Below are positions 53,981 to 62,485 of a DNA stretch of 64,000 nucleotides, piece by piece. The translations under genes and the position numbers were made by a program. The notes under the pieces are model-generated. The model searched no databases. It saw only the letters and a list, made by a program, of their open reading frames with translations, and was not told the DNA's origin. Numbering within the stretch: position 1 is the first letter of the stretch; the number at the start of each line of letters is the position of its first letter. Source of the stretch: an uncultured Lachnospiraceae bacterium (GTDB lineage: Bacteria; Bacillota; Clostridia; Lachnospirales; Lachnospiraceae); NCBI GenBank assembly GCA_902783375.1, contig CACZQN010000043.1, positions 16,553-80,552 of the forward strand. The letters run 5' to 3'.

Positions 53981-55173
53981 ATGATACGCCATCCGGAGAA
54001 AGAATTCATATCGGATTCTTCGGAAGAAGAAATGCAGGAAAATCCTCGCTTGTGAATGCGGTGACGGACCAGGAACTGGCGGTCGTCTCGGAGCAGAAGG
54101 GGACCACCACGGATCCGGTCATGAAATCGATGGAACTGCTGCCGCTCGGCCCGGTGCTGATCATCGACACACCGGGTTTTGACGATGAGGGAACGCTCGG
54201 AGAGAAGCGGATGCAGAAGACGAGACAGGTCCTGAACCGGACAGACATCGCCATTCTGGTGGTGGATGCAATTGAAGGCCTGCAGCCGTGCGACGAGGAA
54301 CTGGTTGACCTGTTTCAGAAAAAGCAGATTCCGTATCTGATCGTCTACAACAAGAGCGATATCGTCCATGCGGATTTCCCACTGCATGAGCATGAGATGT
54401 TCGTCAGTGCCAAGGAGAAGACGAATATTCATGAGCTCAAGGAGCGGATCGCATCCCTGGCGAAGCGTGAGGCGGAAGAAAAGGTGCTGGTGAGCGACCT
54501 GGTGAAGCCGGGCAGTGTTGTGGTGCTGGTGATCCCGATCGATGCGTCCGCACCGAAGGGAAGAATCATTCTGCCGCAGCAGCAGGTGATCCGGGATCTG
54601 CTGGAGCATGGATGCATGGCTGCCTGTGTGCGGGATACCGAACTGCCGCAGTTCCTGGAGAAGATGAAGCCGGCAAAGCCGGATCTTGTGATCACGGACA
54701 GCCAGGCCTTCAAGAGAGTTGCAGCAGATGTCCCGGCGGACATTCCACTCACCTCCTTTTCCATCCTGATGGCCAGATACAAGGGCTTCCTGGACACTGC
54801 GATTGCAGGTGTCGCGGCCATCGAGAAGCTGGAGGACGGCAGCCGGATTCTGATCTCGGAGGGCTGCACGCACCATCGGCAGTGTGAAGACATCGGCACG
54901 GTCAAGATCCCGAAGTGGCTGAGAGCCCACACCGGGAAAGAGATCGAGATCGAGACGACTTCGGGACGGGAGTTCCCGGAGGATCTTGCCGGCTATGATC
55001 TGGTGATTCACTGCGGCGCATGCATGCTCAATGAGAAGGAAGTGCAGTACCGCATGAAAACAGCGATCGATCAGGGGGTTCCATTTACCAACTATGGCAT
55101 CACAATCGCCCAGACGAACGGCATTCTGAAGAGGAGCGTGGAAATCCTTGGAAAAGCAGATGAACTTGTTTGA
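53971..55173 (+). CDS. hydF: [FeFe]-hydrogenase maturation GTPase HydF
   Basis: HydF is the GTP-binding scaffold that carries the diiron precursor of the H-cluster and transfers it to HydA. The 400-residue protein has the GTPase motifs GFFGRRNAGKSSLVNA (P-loop), GTTTDPV, DTPGFDDEG and NKSD. The C-terminal cluster-binding motifs are the CTHH segment (in EGCTHHRQCEDIG) and HCGACM. All family features are present. AAGGAG is 11 nt before ATG 53971. It overlaps the K-like gene upstream and hydE downstream, so it is firmly part of this operon. Confidence 0.96.
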   Translation: MSMNDTPSGERIHIGFFGRRNAGKSSLVNAVTDQELAVVSEQKGTTTDPVMKSMELLPLGPVLIIDTPGFDDEGTLGEKRMQKTRQVLNRTDIAILVVDAIEGLQPCDEELVDLFQKKQIPYLIVYNKSDIVHADFPLHEHEMFVSAKEKTNIHELKERIASLAKREAEEKVLVSDLVKPGSVVVLVIPIDASAPKGRIILPQQQVIRDLLEHGCMAACVRDTELPQFLEKMKPAKPDLVITDSQAFKRVAADVPADIPLTSFSILMARYKGFLDTAIAGVAAIEKLEDGSRILISEGCTHHRQCEDIGTVKIPKWLRAHTGKEIEIETTSGREFPEDLAGYDLVIHCGACMLNEKEVQYRMKTAIDQGVPFTNYGITIAQTNGILKRSVEILGKADELV

Positions 55174-56290
55174 GATCGCAGAGAAACTGGAAACGACGCA
55201 TGATGCAGAGGACTGTGAACTGGCAGCGCTGATCGAAGGCATGCGGAAAGCCTGGGAGGCGATGATGCCGGATACCGTGCTTGCGGCGATGCTGGCGGAG
55301 CGTGACAGATCCGATGCACCGGAGGAGAACATCCTGCTGTACACCTGCCGGAAGGCCAGAGGTGTGCGGGAGACGGTGTATGGCCGGGATCTCTATCTGC
55401 GCGGGCTGATCGAGTTCACAAACTTTTGTAAAAACAATTGCTATTACTGTGGCATCCGTGCCGGGAACGGTGTAGCAGAGCGGTACCGCCTGACGATGGA
55501 GGACATCCTGTCCTGTACGGATGCGGGGTATGCGATGGGACTGCGGACCTTCGTCCTGCAGGGCGGCGAGGATCCGTATTTTACGGATGAGAGAGTCTGT
55601 CAGATCGTAGCTGCCATCCGGGAACGGCACCCGGACTGTGCGATCACGCTGTCAATCGGGGAGAAATCGCGCGCGAGCTACCAGGCATACTTTGATGCCG
55701 GCGCCAACCGGTTCCTGCTCCGGCATGAGACGGCGGATGAAGCCCACTACCGGAAGCTGCATCCCGAAGAGATGTCTCTCGCGAACCGGAAGCGCTGCCT
55801 CAGGGACCTGAAGGAGATCGGGTATCAGGTGGGCTGCGGCATGATGATCGGATCCCCGTACCAGACGACGGAGCATCTGATCGAAGACCTGCGGTTCATG
55901 CAGGAACTGCAGCCGCACATGATCGGAATCGGGCCATTTATCCCGCATCAGGGAACACCGTTCCGGGACCGTGCGGCGGGGACGCTGGGGGATACGGTCA
56001 TCTTTCTTGCTATCACCCGGCTGATGTTTCCGGAGGTGCTGCTTCCGGCAACCACTGCGCTCGGGACCATCCATCCGAAGGGCAGGGAGATCGGCATGCT
56101 CGCCGGCGCGAATGTCATCATGCCGAATCTTTCTCCGGAAGAGGTCCGCAGCAAATACCTGCTGTATGACGGCAAGATCACGGCAGGACCGGAGGCAGCC
56201 GAGAACCACCGGCGACTGGAGGAGGGAATCCGGGCGATCGGCTATCAGGTGGTCACAAGCCGCGGGGATCATGTGGCAATGCGAACATAA
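55160..56290 (+). CDS. hydE: [FeFe]-hydrogenase H-cluster radical SAM maturase HydE
   Basis: HydE is a radical-SAM enzyme acting on the Fe(CO)2(CN)-cysteine unit made by HydG during H-cluster assembly. The 376-residue barrel carries the SAM-cluster motif CX3CX2C as Cys90, Cys94 and Cys97 in FTNFCKNNCYYCGIR. TFVLQGGEDPYF, LRHETADEAHYRKLHP and GIGPFIPHQGTPF follow, all typical of HydE. It ends the operon at a strong bidirectional terminator. The usual third maturase HydG is not in this window, while HypCDEF are. ATG 55160 follows GGAAA; TTG 55148 would add four residues. Confidence 0.94.
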   Translation: MNLFEIAEKLETTHDAEDCELAALIEGMRKAWEAMMPDTVLAAMLAERDRSDAPEENILLYTCRKARGVRETVYGRDLYLRGLIEFTNFCKNNCYYCGIRAGNGVAERYRLTMEDILSCTDAGYAMGLRTFVLQGGEDPYFTDERVCQIVAAIRERHPDCAITLSIGEKSRASYQAYFDAGANRFLLRHETADEAHYRKLHPEEMSLANRKRCLRDLKEIGYQVGCGMMIGSPYQTTEHLIEDLRFMQELQPHMIGIGPFIPHQGTPFRDRAAGTLGDTVIFLAITRLMFPEVLLPATTALGTIHPKGREIGMLAGANVIMPNLSPEEVRSKYLLYDGKITAGPEAAENHRRLEEGIRAIGYQVVTSRGDHVAMRT

Positions 56291-56341
56291 AAAAGAAGAA
56301 AACAGGGCACTGAGCAAAACGCTCAGTGCCCTGTTTTCTTT
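56288..56341. terminator. Bidirectional terminator between hydE and the minus-strand gene
   Basis: An 18-bp perfect stem GAAAACAGGGCACTGAGC / GCTCAGTGCCCTGTTTTC (56298-56315 and 56321-56338) with loop AAAAC. Read on the minus strand it is followed by TTCTTTTTT; on the plus strand the T-rich part lies in and just after the stem. Confidence 0.92.
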
Positions 56342-56376
56342 CGCTTCTTCTGAAAAGGTGCAGTTTCAGAAAAGGA

Positions 56377-56724
56377 TCATGCTTCTGCAGCAGCCTCTGC
56401 AAGATCTTCAATCGCTTCTGCTTCTTCCGCAACAGCCTCTACGGCTTCCTCCGTTGCCGCAGCAGCCTCGGTAGTTTCTTCCGCAGCAGTCTCAGCCATC
56501 TCCGGCTCCTCGCGGCGAAGGGTGAAATATCCACGGGAATGAAGCGGCTCAGCCTCGGCCTCTTCATCTTCGTCATCGAAATCCGAGAGGTCCAGATCTT
56601 CGATATCCTCTTCGAATTCGGTCTTCTCGAAGTACTTCTTGTACAGGAGATAGATGCCTGCAGCAAAAGCAGCGATGGCAGCAAGAACAGCGATCACTTT
56701 TAAAATCTTCTTTAAGTCTTTCAT
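56377..56724 (-). CDS. Small acidic single-pass membrane protein
   Basis: The 115-residue protein has one membrane helix (about 9-28), a basic KKYF stop, an acidic stretch (35-58, rich in Glu and Asp) and an Ala/Glu low-complexity tail (75-115). No family is recognised. GGAGAAAACC precedes the start. Codons further upstream in the frame are unlikely to be used. It lies alone on the minus strand, sharing its upstream region with the divergent YdcF-like gene. Confidence 0.65.
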   Translation of the reverse strand: MKDLKKILKVIAVLAAIAAFAAGIYLLYKKYFEKTEFEEDIEDLDLSDFDDEDEEAEAEPLHSRGYFTLRREEPEMAETAAEETTEAAAATEEAVEAVAEEAEAIEDLAEAAAEA

Positions 56725-56743
56725 GGTTTTCTCCTTAACATTC

Positions 56744-56772
56744 TTGCAATATCTACTTTCCTCAATTATACT
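56744..56772 (+). promoter_or_regulatory. Promoter of the YdcF-like gene
   Basis: TTGCAA (56744-56749) and TATACT (56767-56772) with a 17-nt spacer. On the opposite strand TATAAT (56765-56770) could be the -10 of the divergent minus-strand gene, so the two starts would overlap. Confidence 0.5.
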
Positions 56773-56844
56773 TCGATTGGATGAAAAAGGGAAGAGGTTT
56801 TTGCTGACAATTGTTGTGAAATGTTTATGAACTGGAGAGAGCCG

Positions 56845-57627
56845 ATGAGAGGATTTCAGGTGGTGACGGGTGTGATCGGCCTGGCTGCCTTCCTGTATTA
56901 TGTGATCATGGTCTGCTACGCCGGGCCAAGGACAGCGTTCTGGTGGTTCTGGCTGGGACTGGGGGCCGGAGGACTGGGCCTGTTTGCGCTGACAACGGCA
57001 CTGATGACCCGGGGAAAGGCCTTCCCGCGCTGGTTTCTGTATGGCAGCGCAGGCATCTTCGGTGCAACGCTCGTGGTGCTGGTGATCCTGCTGACGCTGA
57101 TTCTCTCTGCAGAGTGGAAGAAGACCCCGGATGATGTGGATTATGTCGTCGTGCTTGGCGCCCAGGTGAGGGGTGAGCGGCCGACGAAGTCCCTGCGCCT
57201 GCGGGCGGCGGCAGCTGCCGCGTATCTGGAAGAGCATCCGGAGACGAAGGTGATCGCCTCCGGCGGACAGGGTAGGGGAGAGTCGATTTCGGAGGCAGAA
57301 GCGATCCGTAGACTCCTCACCGGTGCCGGAATTCAGGAAGACCGGATTCTACTGGAGGACAGATCGACGACAACTGTAGAGAATCTGAAATTCAGCTACG
57401 CGCTGCTGCAGAAGGAAAAAAGCGGGGAATCGCGGTCGGCTGGCGAACTGCATCTGGCGGTGGCGACGAACGGGTTTCATGTCTACCGGGCTGTGAAGCT
57501 GGCAAAGGCGCAGGGATTCACAGATGTTTCCGGAATCGCTGCGCCTTCGGACCCGATCCTGATCGTCAGTTACTATATCCGCGAGTGTCTCGCCATCCTC
57601 AAGGAATGGGTGGTGGGGAATTTCTGA
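56845..57627 (+). CDS. YdcF/SanA-like DUF218 membrane protein
   Basis: About 260 residues, with three membrane helices in the first 95 residues and then a DUF218 domain: YVVVLGAQVRGERPTKSLRLR, VIASGGQGRGESISEAEAIRR, ILLEDRSTTTVENLKFS, and a late VATNGFHVYRAVKLAKAQG. The family (YdcF, SanA, ElyC) is linked to envelope integrity, but the reaction is unknown. ATG 56845 has GGAGAG 5 nt upstream; ATG 56821 lacks a ribosome site. It converges with the phosphoesterase gene. Confidence 0.85.
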   Translation: MRGFQVVTGVIGLAAFLYYVIMVCYAGPRTAFWWFWLGLGAGGLGLFALTTALMTRGKAFPRWFLYGSAGIFGATLVVLVILLTLILSAEWKKTPDDVDYVVVLGAQVRGERPTKSLRLRAAAAAAYLEEHPETKVIASGGQGRGESISEAEAIRRLLTGAGIQEDRILLEDRSTTTVENLKFSYALLQKEKSGESRSAGELHLAVATNGFHVYRAVKLAKAQGFTDVSGIAAPSDPILIVSYYIRECLAILKEWVVGNF

Positions 57628-57676
57628 AGAGCAGGGAATCAAAACCATAAAACCATACATGCAGGATGCGAGGCGT

Positions 57677-58372
57677 TCATTCCCGCATCCATTTTGGTTT
57701 TCTGAAGTTGACCACGGCAGTATAGATGTCAAAGAGAGCGGAGCCGGTCTTTCCCGGTCTCGGGAATTCCGATTCGTCGATCTCCAGCACAAATTTATCA
57801 TAGCAGTTGATGATGGTTGTCCCGGAGGGGTGCTTCAACATTCTGCGGAAGGACCCGCTCTGGTAGCTGGCATGGACATGGCCATGCAGCATATATTTCG
57901 GATGGAACTTTTCGAGCAGGGCGTTGAAGCAGAGAAAACCTCTGTGTGGGAGGTCTTCCATGTCGCCGTAACCTGCTGCCGGAGCATGGGTAACCAGGAT
58001 ATCAAAGCCGTTTTTCATACGGATTTCAGGGAGCAGCCTGCGGATGCGGGCTGCCATTTCTTTTTCGGTGTACATACAGGTGCCGGGCTTGTAGCGGTAG
58101 GAACCGCCGAGCCCCAGGATCCGCAGACCCTTGTAGATGTACACCTGATCCTCGATGTTGATGCAGCCTTCCGGGGGCTGCTTTTCATATCGGGTATCAT
58201 GGTTGCCATGAACGTAGAGGATATCGATATTGGTCATGGTGACCAGATATTCGAGGTACGTGTGGTGCAGGTCCCCGCAGGAGATGATGAGGTCGATCCC
58301 CTCCACCTTGTCCGGGGAGTAATAATCCCACAGCGCCTTATCCTCCACATCTGCCAGTACCAGGATTTTCAT
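57677..58372 (-). CDS. Metallophosphoesterase
   Basis: The 231-residue calcineurin-like phosphoesterase has CGDLHHTYLEYL, LYVHGNHD, DILVTHAPA and MLHGHVHASY, which give the dinuclear metal ligands. The first motif reads LADVEDKALW where DxH is usual: Asp8 is present but the expected His is Asp11 or replaced, a small deviation. The substrate is unknown. The start overlaps the BMP-like gene stop by 4 nt, so the two minus-strand genes are translated together. Confidence 0.85.
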   Translation of the reverse strand: MKILVLADVEDKALWDYYSPDKVEGIDLIISCGDLHHTYLEYLVTMTNIDILYVHGNHDTRYEKQPPEGCINIEDQVYIYKGLRILGLGGSYRYKPGTCMYTEKEMAARIRRLLPEIRMKNGFDILVTHAPAAGYGDMEDLPHRGFLCFNALLEKFHPKYMLHGHVHASYQSGSFRRMLKHPSGTTIINCYDKFVLEIDESEFPRPGKTGSALFDIYTAVVNFRKPKWMRE

Positions 58373-60327
58373 GTTTCCGGGTCCTTTCCGGCACGATGAT
58401 TCAGCCTCGGTGCGACACCGCTGACCATCACAGCCCGCTTGCCGAAGGTGTTGAGTTCCTCAAAGAAAGGCAGGGCGCCGACGACATTGTCTGCGAACCA
58501 GTCCATCTTGATGATCTCCTGTGGCTTCAGGGAAACCATTCCCTTCTGGATCACGGTTCCGTCCTGGGAGTGGATCTCCCCGTAGAACGGATCCATCCTG
58601 CCTTCAATCAGGTTCCAGCGGAGGAAATTCATGGTCTTGGCAGTGGTGTAGGGAATTCTGTCGGAGAGGATGATATCCACGACACCGCCGGACATGCCGT
58701 ACCAGTAACCGACCGTCTTGTTGGTCGGGATATTTTCCCGCTCCTTATAGCTGCCGTTCAGGATGCTTCTGACGATGATCTCATAGTAGTTGCCCCAGTG
58801 CCAGATCGGTGCACCGTAGTTTGTGATGGAACCGTCTTCGTTGACCCGGTAGATGCCGTATTTCCGGGAGGCTTCCGAAGGGGTGATCAGATCGCCGCCG
58901 GAGAAGAGGCGGATTCCCTCTGCGAGGAACTCTTTTTCCGGATCGGAGCCTTCGACGCGCGACCACTTCAGATAGACCTTTGCATAGGGATCCACGCTGG
59001 AGGCGCCGAGGGCAAATGCATTGATGCTGGCGACGGTGCTGTAGATCGGGTAGTCTGCGATATAACCGATCCGGTGATCCTCCGCGAAGGTGGCGGCCAG
59101 TGCGCCAAGCAGATATTTCGCCTCGTGGAAGCGCGGATAGTAGGTGCGGACCGCGGAACTCTGCTGGTTGATGGAGCAGTTGAAGAGCATGAGATCGTGA
59201 TACTTGACACCGGCTCTTCTTGCCGCGCCCATCTGGAACGGAGAGGTTGTAAAGACCACATTCGCACCCTGCTTCACAGCGTCTTCGATCGCTGCATCGG
59301 TGGTGTCGTCATCATAGCAGTCCGTGTAGGCGAAGCTTTTGACAAGACCACGGAAGGTATCATCGATCTCGTGGCGGCCGAGTTCGTGCCCGTAGCACCA
59401 GCTGGAGGTCTCCGGATTCCGCTCATAAATCATGGCAACCTTCAGCGGATTCTTCTGCGTGTAGGACGGGAGCAGATTCAGGTTCAGGATATTCTTCAGG
59501 ACGGACGGAGAATCTGCATCCGGCGTATCGATCACGGCAACTTCTTCATGGGTTGCCAGGACACTGATCTCATTCTTGATGGAAAGGAGCTGCTTGCGGA
59601 TCGTGGACGTTCTGCCGGTGCGGAGCGTGTCGAGGCCGAAGTAGCCGAGGTAGTTGAAGAACGCATCGCCCGTCGGGTATGTGCTCCCCGGCGCAAAGGC
59701 TTCATAGGCGACCGTGAAGGCATCATAGCAGGCAGCGATGTCCTCGACCTTTTCTTCCGGCCATTCGCTGCTGAGGCTTTCTCCCATGATCCAGGCGAGC
59801 CAGTGGTAGGCGCCGGGGCGGGAGGAGGTGATGCCGTAGAGGCCGGTCACTTTGTGGAATTCGACGAACTCATAGTACGCGACAACTTCCGGGTCTTCTG
59901 TTTTCTTCGGCAGGATCCGGGTGATCTCTGCCGGGACCTGGACCCCGTTCAGGTACTTCAGGACGGAGACACGCTTATTTCCCTCCTGGACATAGAACTT
60001 GTGCATGTATTCAAAGACCAGGACCGGATCCCGGAATCCTTCTTCGGACTGGATCTCAAAGAGGTTCTGCCACTTTCTTGCGAATTCCGTATGCTCTCCC
60101 AGAAGCGGCATAAAGTTCGGTGCAAAGGAATTCTCTCTGCCGGCGGTTCTGGTTCCGGCGATCAGAGAGAGGGGGATCTCCGCCCGGCCGATGGGCACCT
60201 CTCCTGCGATATCGTCATTCGACAGAAATCCGTCGAGAGAGAGAAGGTATGGATAGCGGCCTTCGCGGATGGCATCGTTATAGGACTTCTCACCCTGCTT
60301 GCGTGCCTTTACGTAATCATTTGGCAT
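58369..60327 (-). CDS. Cytosolic BMP-type binding protein with ParB-like N-terminus
   Basis: The 652-residue protein lacks any signal peptide or lipobox. Residues about 45-135 look like a ParB/sulfiredoxin-type domain (EVPIGRAEIPL, then VQEGNKRVSVLKYL at 113-126). A middle helical region follows (about 140-285). The C-terminal half from about 293 (PLKVAMIYERNPETSSW) is a BMP/PnrA-type periplasmic-binding fold with VVFTTSPFQMGAARRAG, IGYIADYPIYSTVASINAFALGA and YGAPIWHWGNYYE. BMP proteins usually bind nucleosides outside the cell; here a cytoplasmic sensor is more likely. AAAGGAG precedes the start. It forms an operon with the phosphoesterase and has a strong promoter. Confidence 0.75.
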   Translation of the reverse strand: MPNDYVKARKQGEKSYNDAIREGRYPYLLSLDGFLSNDDIAGEVPIGRAEIPLSLIAGTRTAGRENSFAPNFMPLLGEHTEFARKWQNLFEIQSEEGFRDPVLVFEYMHKFYVQEGNKRVSVLKYLNGVQVPAEITRILPKKTEDPEVVAYYEFVEFHKVTGLYGITSSRPGAYHWLAWIMGESLSSEWPEEKVEDIAACYDAFTVAYEAFAPGSTYPTGDAFFNYLGYFGLDTLRTGRTSTIRKQLLSIKNEISVLATHEEVAVIDTPDADSPSVLKNILNLNLLPSYTQKNPLKVAMIYERNPETSSWCYGHELGRHEIDDTFRGLVKSFAYTDCYDDDTTDAAIEDAVKQGANVVFTTSPFQMGAARRAGVKYHDLMLFNCSINQQSSAVRTYYPRFHEAKYLLGALAATFAEDHRIGYIADYPIYSTVASINAFALGASSVDPYAKVYLKWSRVEGSDPEKEFLAEGIRLFSGGDLITPSEASRKYGIYRVNEDGSITNYGAPIWHWGNYYEIIVRSILNGSYKERENIPTNKTVGYWYGMSGGVVDIILSDRIPYTTAKTMNFLRWNLIEGRMDPFYGEIHSQDGTVIQKGMVSLKPQEIIKMDWFADNVVGALPFFEELNTFGKRAVMVSGVAPRLNHRAGKDPET

Positions 60328-60391
60328 CTGTTTGTTTCTCCTTTCAGGGCTGCAAGAAAGACTTGCATTCTTTCGTAAAAAATGATACGTT

Positions 60392-60420
60392 ATTATAGCA
60401 TTTTTGTGAGATTACCGCAA
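60392..60420 (-). promoter_or_regulatory. Promoter of the BMP-like operon
   Basis: On the minus strand TTGCGG (60420-60415) and TATAAT (60397-60392) are 17 nt apart, with a consensus -10. It lies about 65 nt before the start codon. Confidence 0.7.
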
Positions 60421-60513
60421 CCGGGACGGGGAAAGGACTTTTAGAAATATGTAACAGGACGGACTACGACGGAAGAGAGAGAACAGACGACATACGAGAG
60501 GATTGAAAGAACG

Positions 60514-62118
60514 ATGCAGAATTTAGAACATGAGATCAACCGCCGCAGGACATTTGCCATCATATCCCATCCGGATGCTGGTAAGACAACACTGACCGAG
60601 AAACTTCTTCTCTATGGAGGAGCGATCAATATGGCCGGTTCGGTCAAGGCGAGAAAGGCAAGCCGCCATGCCGTATCGGACTGGATGGAGATCGAGAAGC
60701 AGAGAGGTATTTCGGTCACTTCTTCGGTCATGCAGTTCGAGTATGACGGGAAGTGCATCAACATCCTGGATACCCCTGGACATCAGGATTTCTCGGAGGA
60801 TACCTACCGGACCCTGATGGCAGCGGATTCCGCAGTTATGGTCATCGATGCCAGCAAGGGCGTCGAGGCGCAGACCATCAAGCTGTTCAAGGTCTGTGTG
60901 ATGCGGCACATTCCGATTTTTACATTTATCAATAAACTGGACCGCGAGGCGATGGATACCTTCGAGCTGCTCGACCAGATCGAGAAGATCCTCGGCATCG
61001 CCACCTGCCCGATCAACTGGCCGATCGGCTGCGGCAAGAATTTCAAGGGTGTCTATGACCGTGAGACGAAGACCATCATGGAGTTCACCGCTGCGAATGC
61101 AGGACAGAAGGAAGTCGAGACGGAGACCTTCTCCGTGGATGACGCCGGTGCAGCCGACCGGATCGGCAGGGTCAACTATGAGACCCTGATGGAGGAACTC
61201 GAACTGCTTGACGGCGCTGCTGCGGAATTTGACCAGGAAGCGGTCACCGCCGGGGAACTGTCGCCGGTCTTCTTCGGATCGGCACTGACCAACTTCGGTG
61301 TGGAGACCTTCCTGTCCCATTTCCTTGATATGACCTATACACCGCTCGCCCGCATGAGTGACCAGGGACGGATCGATCCGGTGGAAGATGGTTTTTCCGC
61401 CTTTGTCTTCAAGATTCAGGCGAATATGAATAAGATGCACCGCGACAGGATCGCGTTCATGCGGATCTGTTCCGGCAAGTTTGAAGCGGGGATGGAAGTC
61501 TTCCATGTGCAGGGCGGCAGGAACATGCGCCTCGCGCAGCCGCAGCAGATGATGGCGGAAGAGCGGAAGATCGTGGAAGAGGCTTATGCCGGGGACATCA
61601 TCGGTATCTTTGATCCAGGCATTTTTTCCATCGGCGATACGGTCTGCCAGGTCGGCAAGAATTTCCGCTTCGCAGGCATCCCGACCTTCGCGCCGGAACA
61701 CTTTGCCCGGGTCCGCCAGATCGATACCATGAAGAGGAAGCAGTTCGTCAAGGGAATTGAGCAGATTGCGCAGGAAGGTGCGATCCAGATCTTCCAGGAG
61801 TACAATACCGGATTTGAAGAGATCATCGTCGGCGCTGTCGGCGTGCTTCAGTTCGACGTCCTGAAGTTCCGCCTGAAGAGCGAGTACAACGTGGAGATCG
61901 GGCTCGAGGAACTTCCATATGAATATATCCGCTGGATCGAGAATACGGACATGGATCTTGACCGGCTGTCCCTCACCATGGATGCCAAGAAGATCAAGGA
62001 CATGAAAGGCCGGCCGCTGCTGCTGTTCACCCATCCGTGGAGTGTGCAGACAGTCCTTGAGAGAAATGAGGGCCTGCGGCTGTCCGAGTTCGGCAACAAC
62101 GACGATTTCAGTGACTGA
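60514..62118 (+). CDS. prfC: Peptide chain release factor 3
   Basis: RF3 is the GTPase that recycles release factors 1 and 2 from the ribosome. The 534-residue protein has FAIISHPDAGKTTLTEKLL (P-loop), the switch region RGISVTSSVMQF, DTPGHQDFSEDTYRTL, NKLDREAMD, and the C-terminal RF3 domains ending TVLERNEGLRLSEFGNNDD. The GAGGATTGAAAGA leader gives a modest ribosome site. It is monocistronic, divergent from the BMP-like operon, and ends in a clear terminator. Confidence 0.96.
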   Translation: MQNLEHEINRRRTFAIISHPDAGKTTLTEKLLLYGGAINMAGSVKARKASRHAVSDWMEIEKQRGISVTSSVMQFEYDGKCINILDTPGHQDFSEDTYRTLMAADSAVMVIDASKGVEAQTIKLFKVCVMRHIPIFTFINKLDREAMDTFELLDQIEKILGIATCPINWPIGCGKNFKGVYDRETKTIMEFTAANAGQKEVETETFSVDDAGAADRIGRVNYETLMEELELLDGAAAEFDQEAVTAGELSPVFFGSALTNFGVETFLSHFLDMTYTPLARMSDQGRIDPVEDGFSAFVFKIQANMNKMHRDRIAFMRICSGKFEAGMEVFHVQGGRNMRLAQPQQMMAEERKIVEEAYAGDIIGIFDPGIFSIGDTVCQVGKNFRFAGIPTFAPEHFARVRQIDTMKRKQFVKGIEQIAQEGAIQIFQEYNTGFEEIIVGAVGVLQFDVLKFRLKSEYNVEIGLEELPYEYIRWIENTDMDLDRLSLTMDAKKIKDMKGRPLLLFTHPWSVQTVLERNEGLRLSEFGNNDDFSD

Positions 62119-62122
62119 TGAA

Positions 62123-62163
62123 AAATGGGTCTGATGCTGTGTTTTCACAGATCAGACCCATTT
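62123..62163 (+). terminator. prfC terminator
   Basis: AAATGGGTCTGAT (62123-62135) pairs with ATCAGACCCATTT (62151-62163), a 13-bp stem ending in TTT. On the minus strand it would end with AAA-paired T residues, so it may also serve the short minus-strand remnant. Confidence 0.85.
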
Positions 62164-62178
62164 CAATTGATCGGTGCT

Positions 62179-62298
62179 TTACGAGTTCTTGCTCGGCAGC
62201 ATGCCTGCGATTGCGCCGGCTTCGGTGATCATGGTTTCGCCGTTCTCCAGTTCACAGATCACGACGGGCATCGGTTCTCCCTTAATCGTATAATTCAT
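62179..62298 (-). pseudogene. AIM24-family N-terminal remnant
   Basis: A 39-codon minus-strand frame reads MNYTIKGEPMPVV, then ICELENGETMITEAGA, the typical start of AIM24/TIGR00266-type proteins (usually 220-260 residues), then stops soon after. The ribosome site GGGAGGG is intact. Only the first beta strands survive, so this is probably a truncated copy; a real micro-protein cannot be excluded. The rest of the 62164-62449 gap holds nothing else I can name. Confidence 0.5.
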
Positions 62299-62449
62299 CG
62301 GAACCCTCCCTGTTCCGGGCGTGGGAAGCAGCCGGATCTTCCGCAGCCTGCGCACGCTCTGAGATGTAACATCGTAGCTGCTATCAGAATACCATATTCT
62401 GGGAATTCATACAAGCGGAATTGCGTTTCCGGCAGGAATGAAATTCTGC

Positions 62450-62479
62450 TTGACAGGAAGCGGTTCCATGTGGTAGTAT
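62450..62479 (+). promoter_or_regulatory. infC operon promoter
   Basis: TTGACA (62450-62455) and TAGTAT (62474-62479), spacer 18 nt. Transcription would begin near 62486, at the 5' edge of the L20 leader. Confidence 0.6.
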
Positions 62480-62485
62480 AAGAAA

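Noticed and set aside
57628..57720. Strong terminator between the YdcF-like and phosphoesterase genes
   Set aside because: GGATGCG/CGCATCC can pair and is flanked by AAAACC/GGTTTT, but the loop is long and part of it codes for the phosphoesterase C-terminus, so support is weak.
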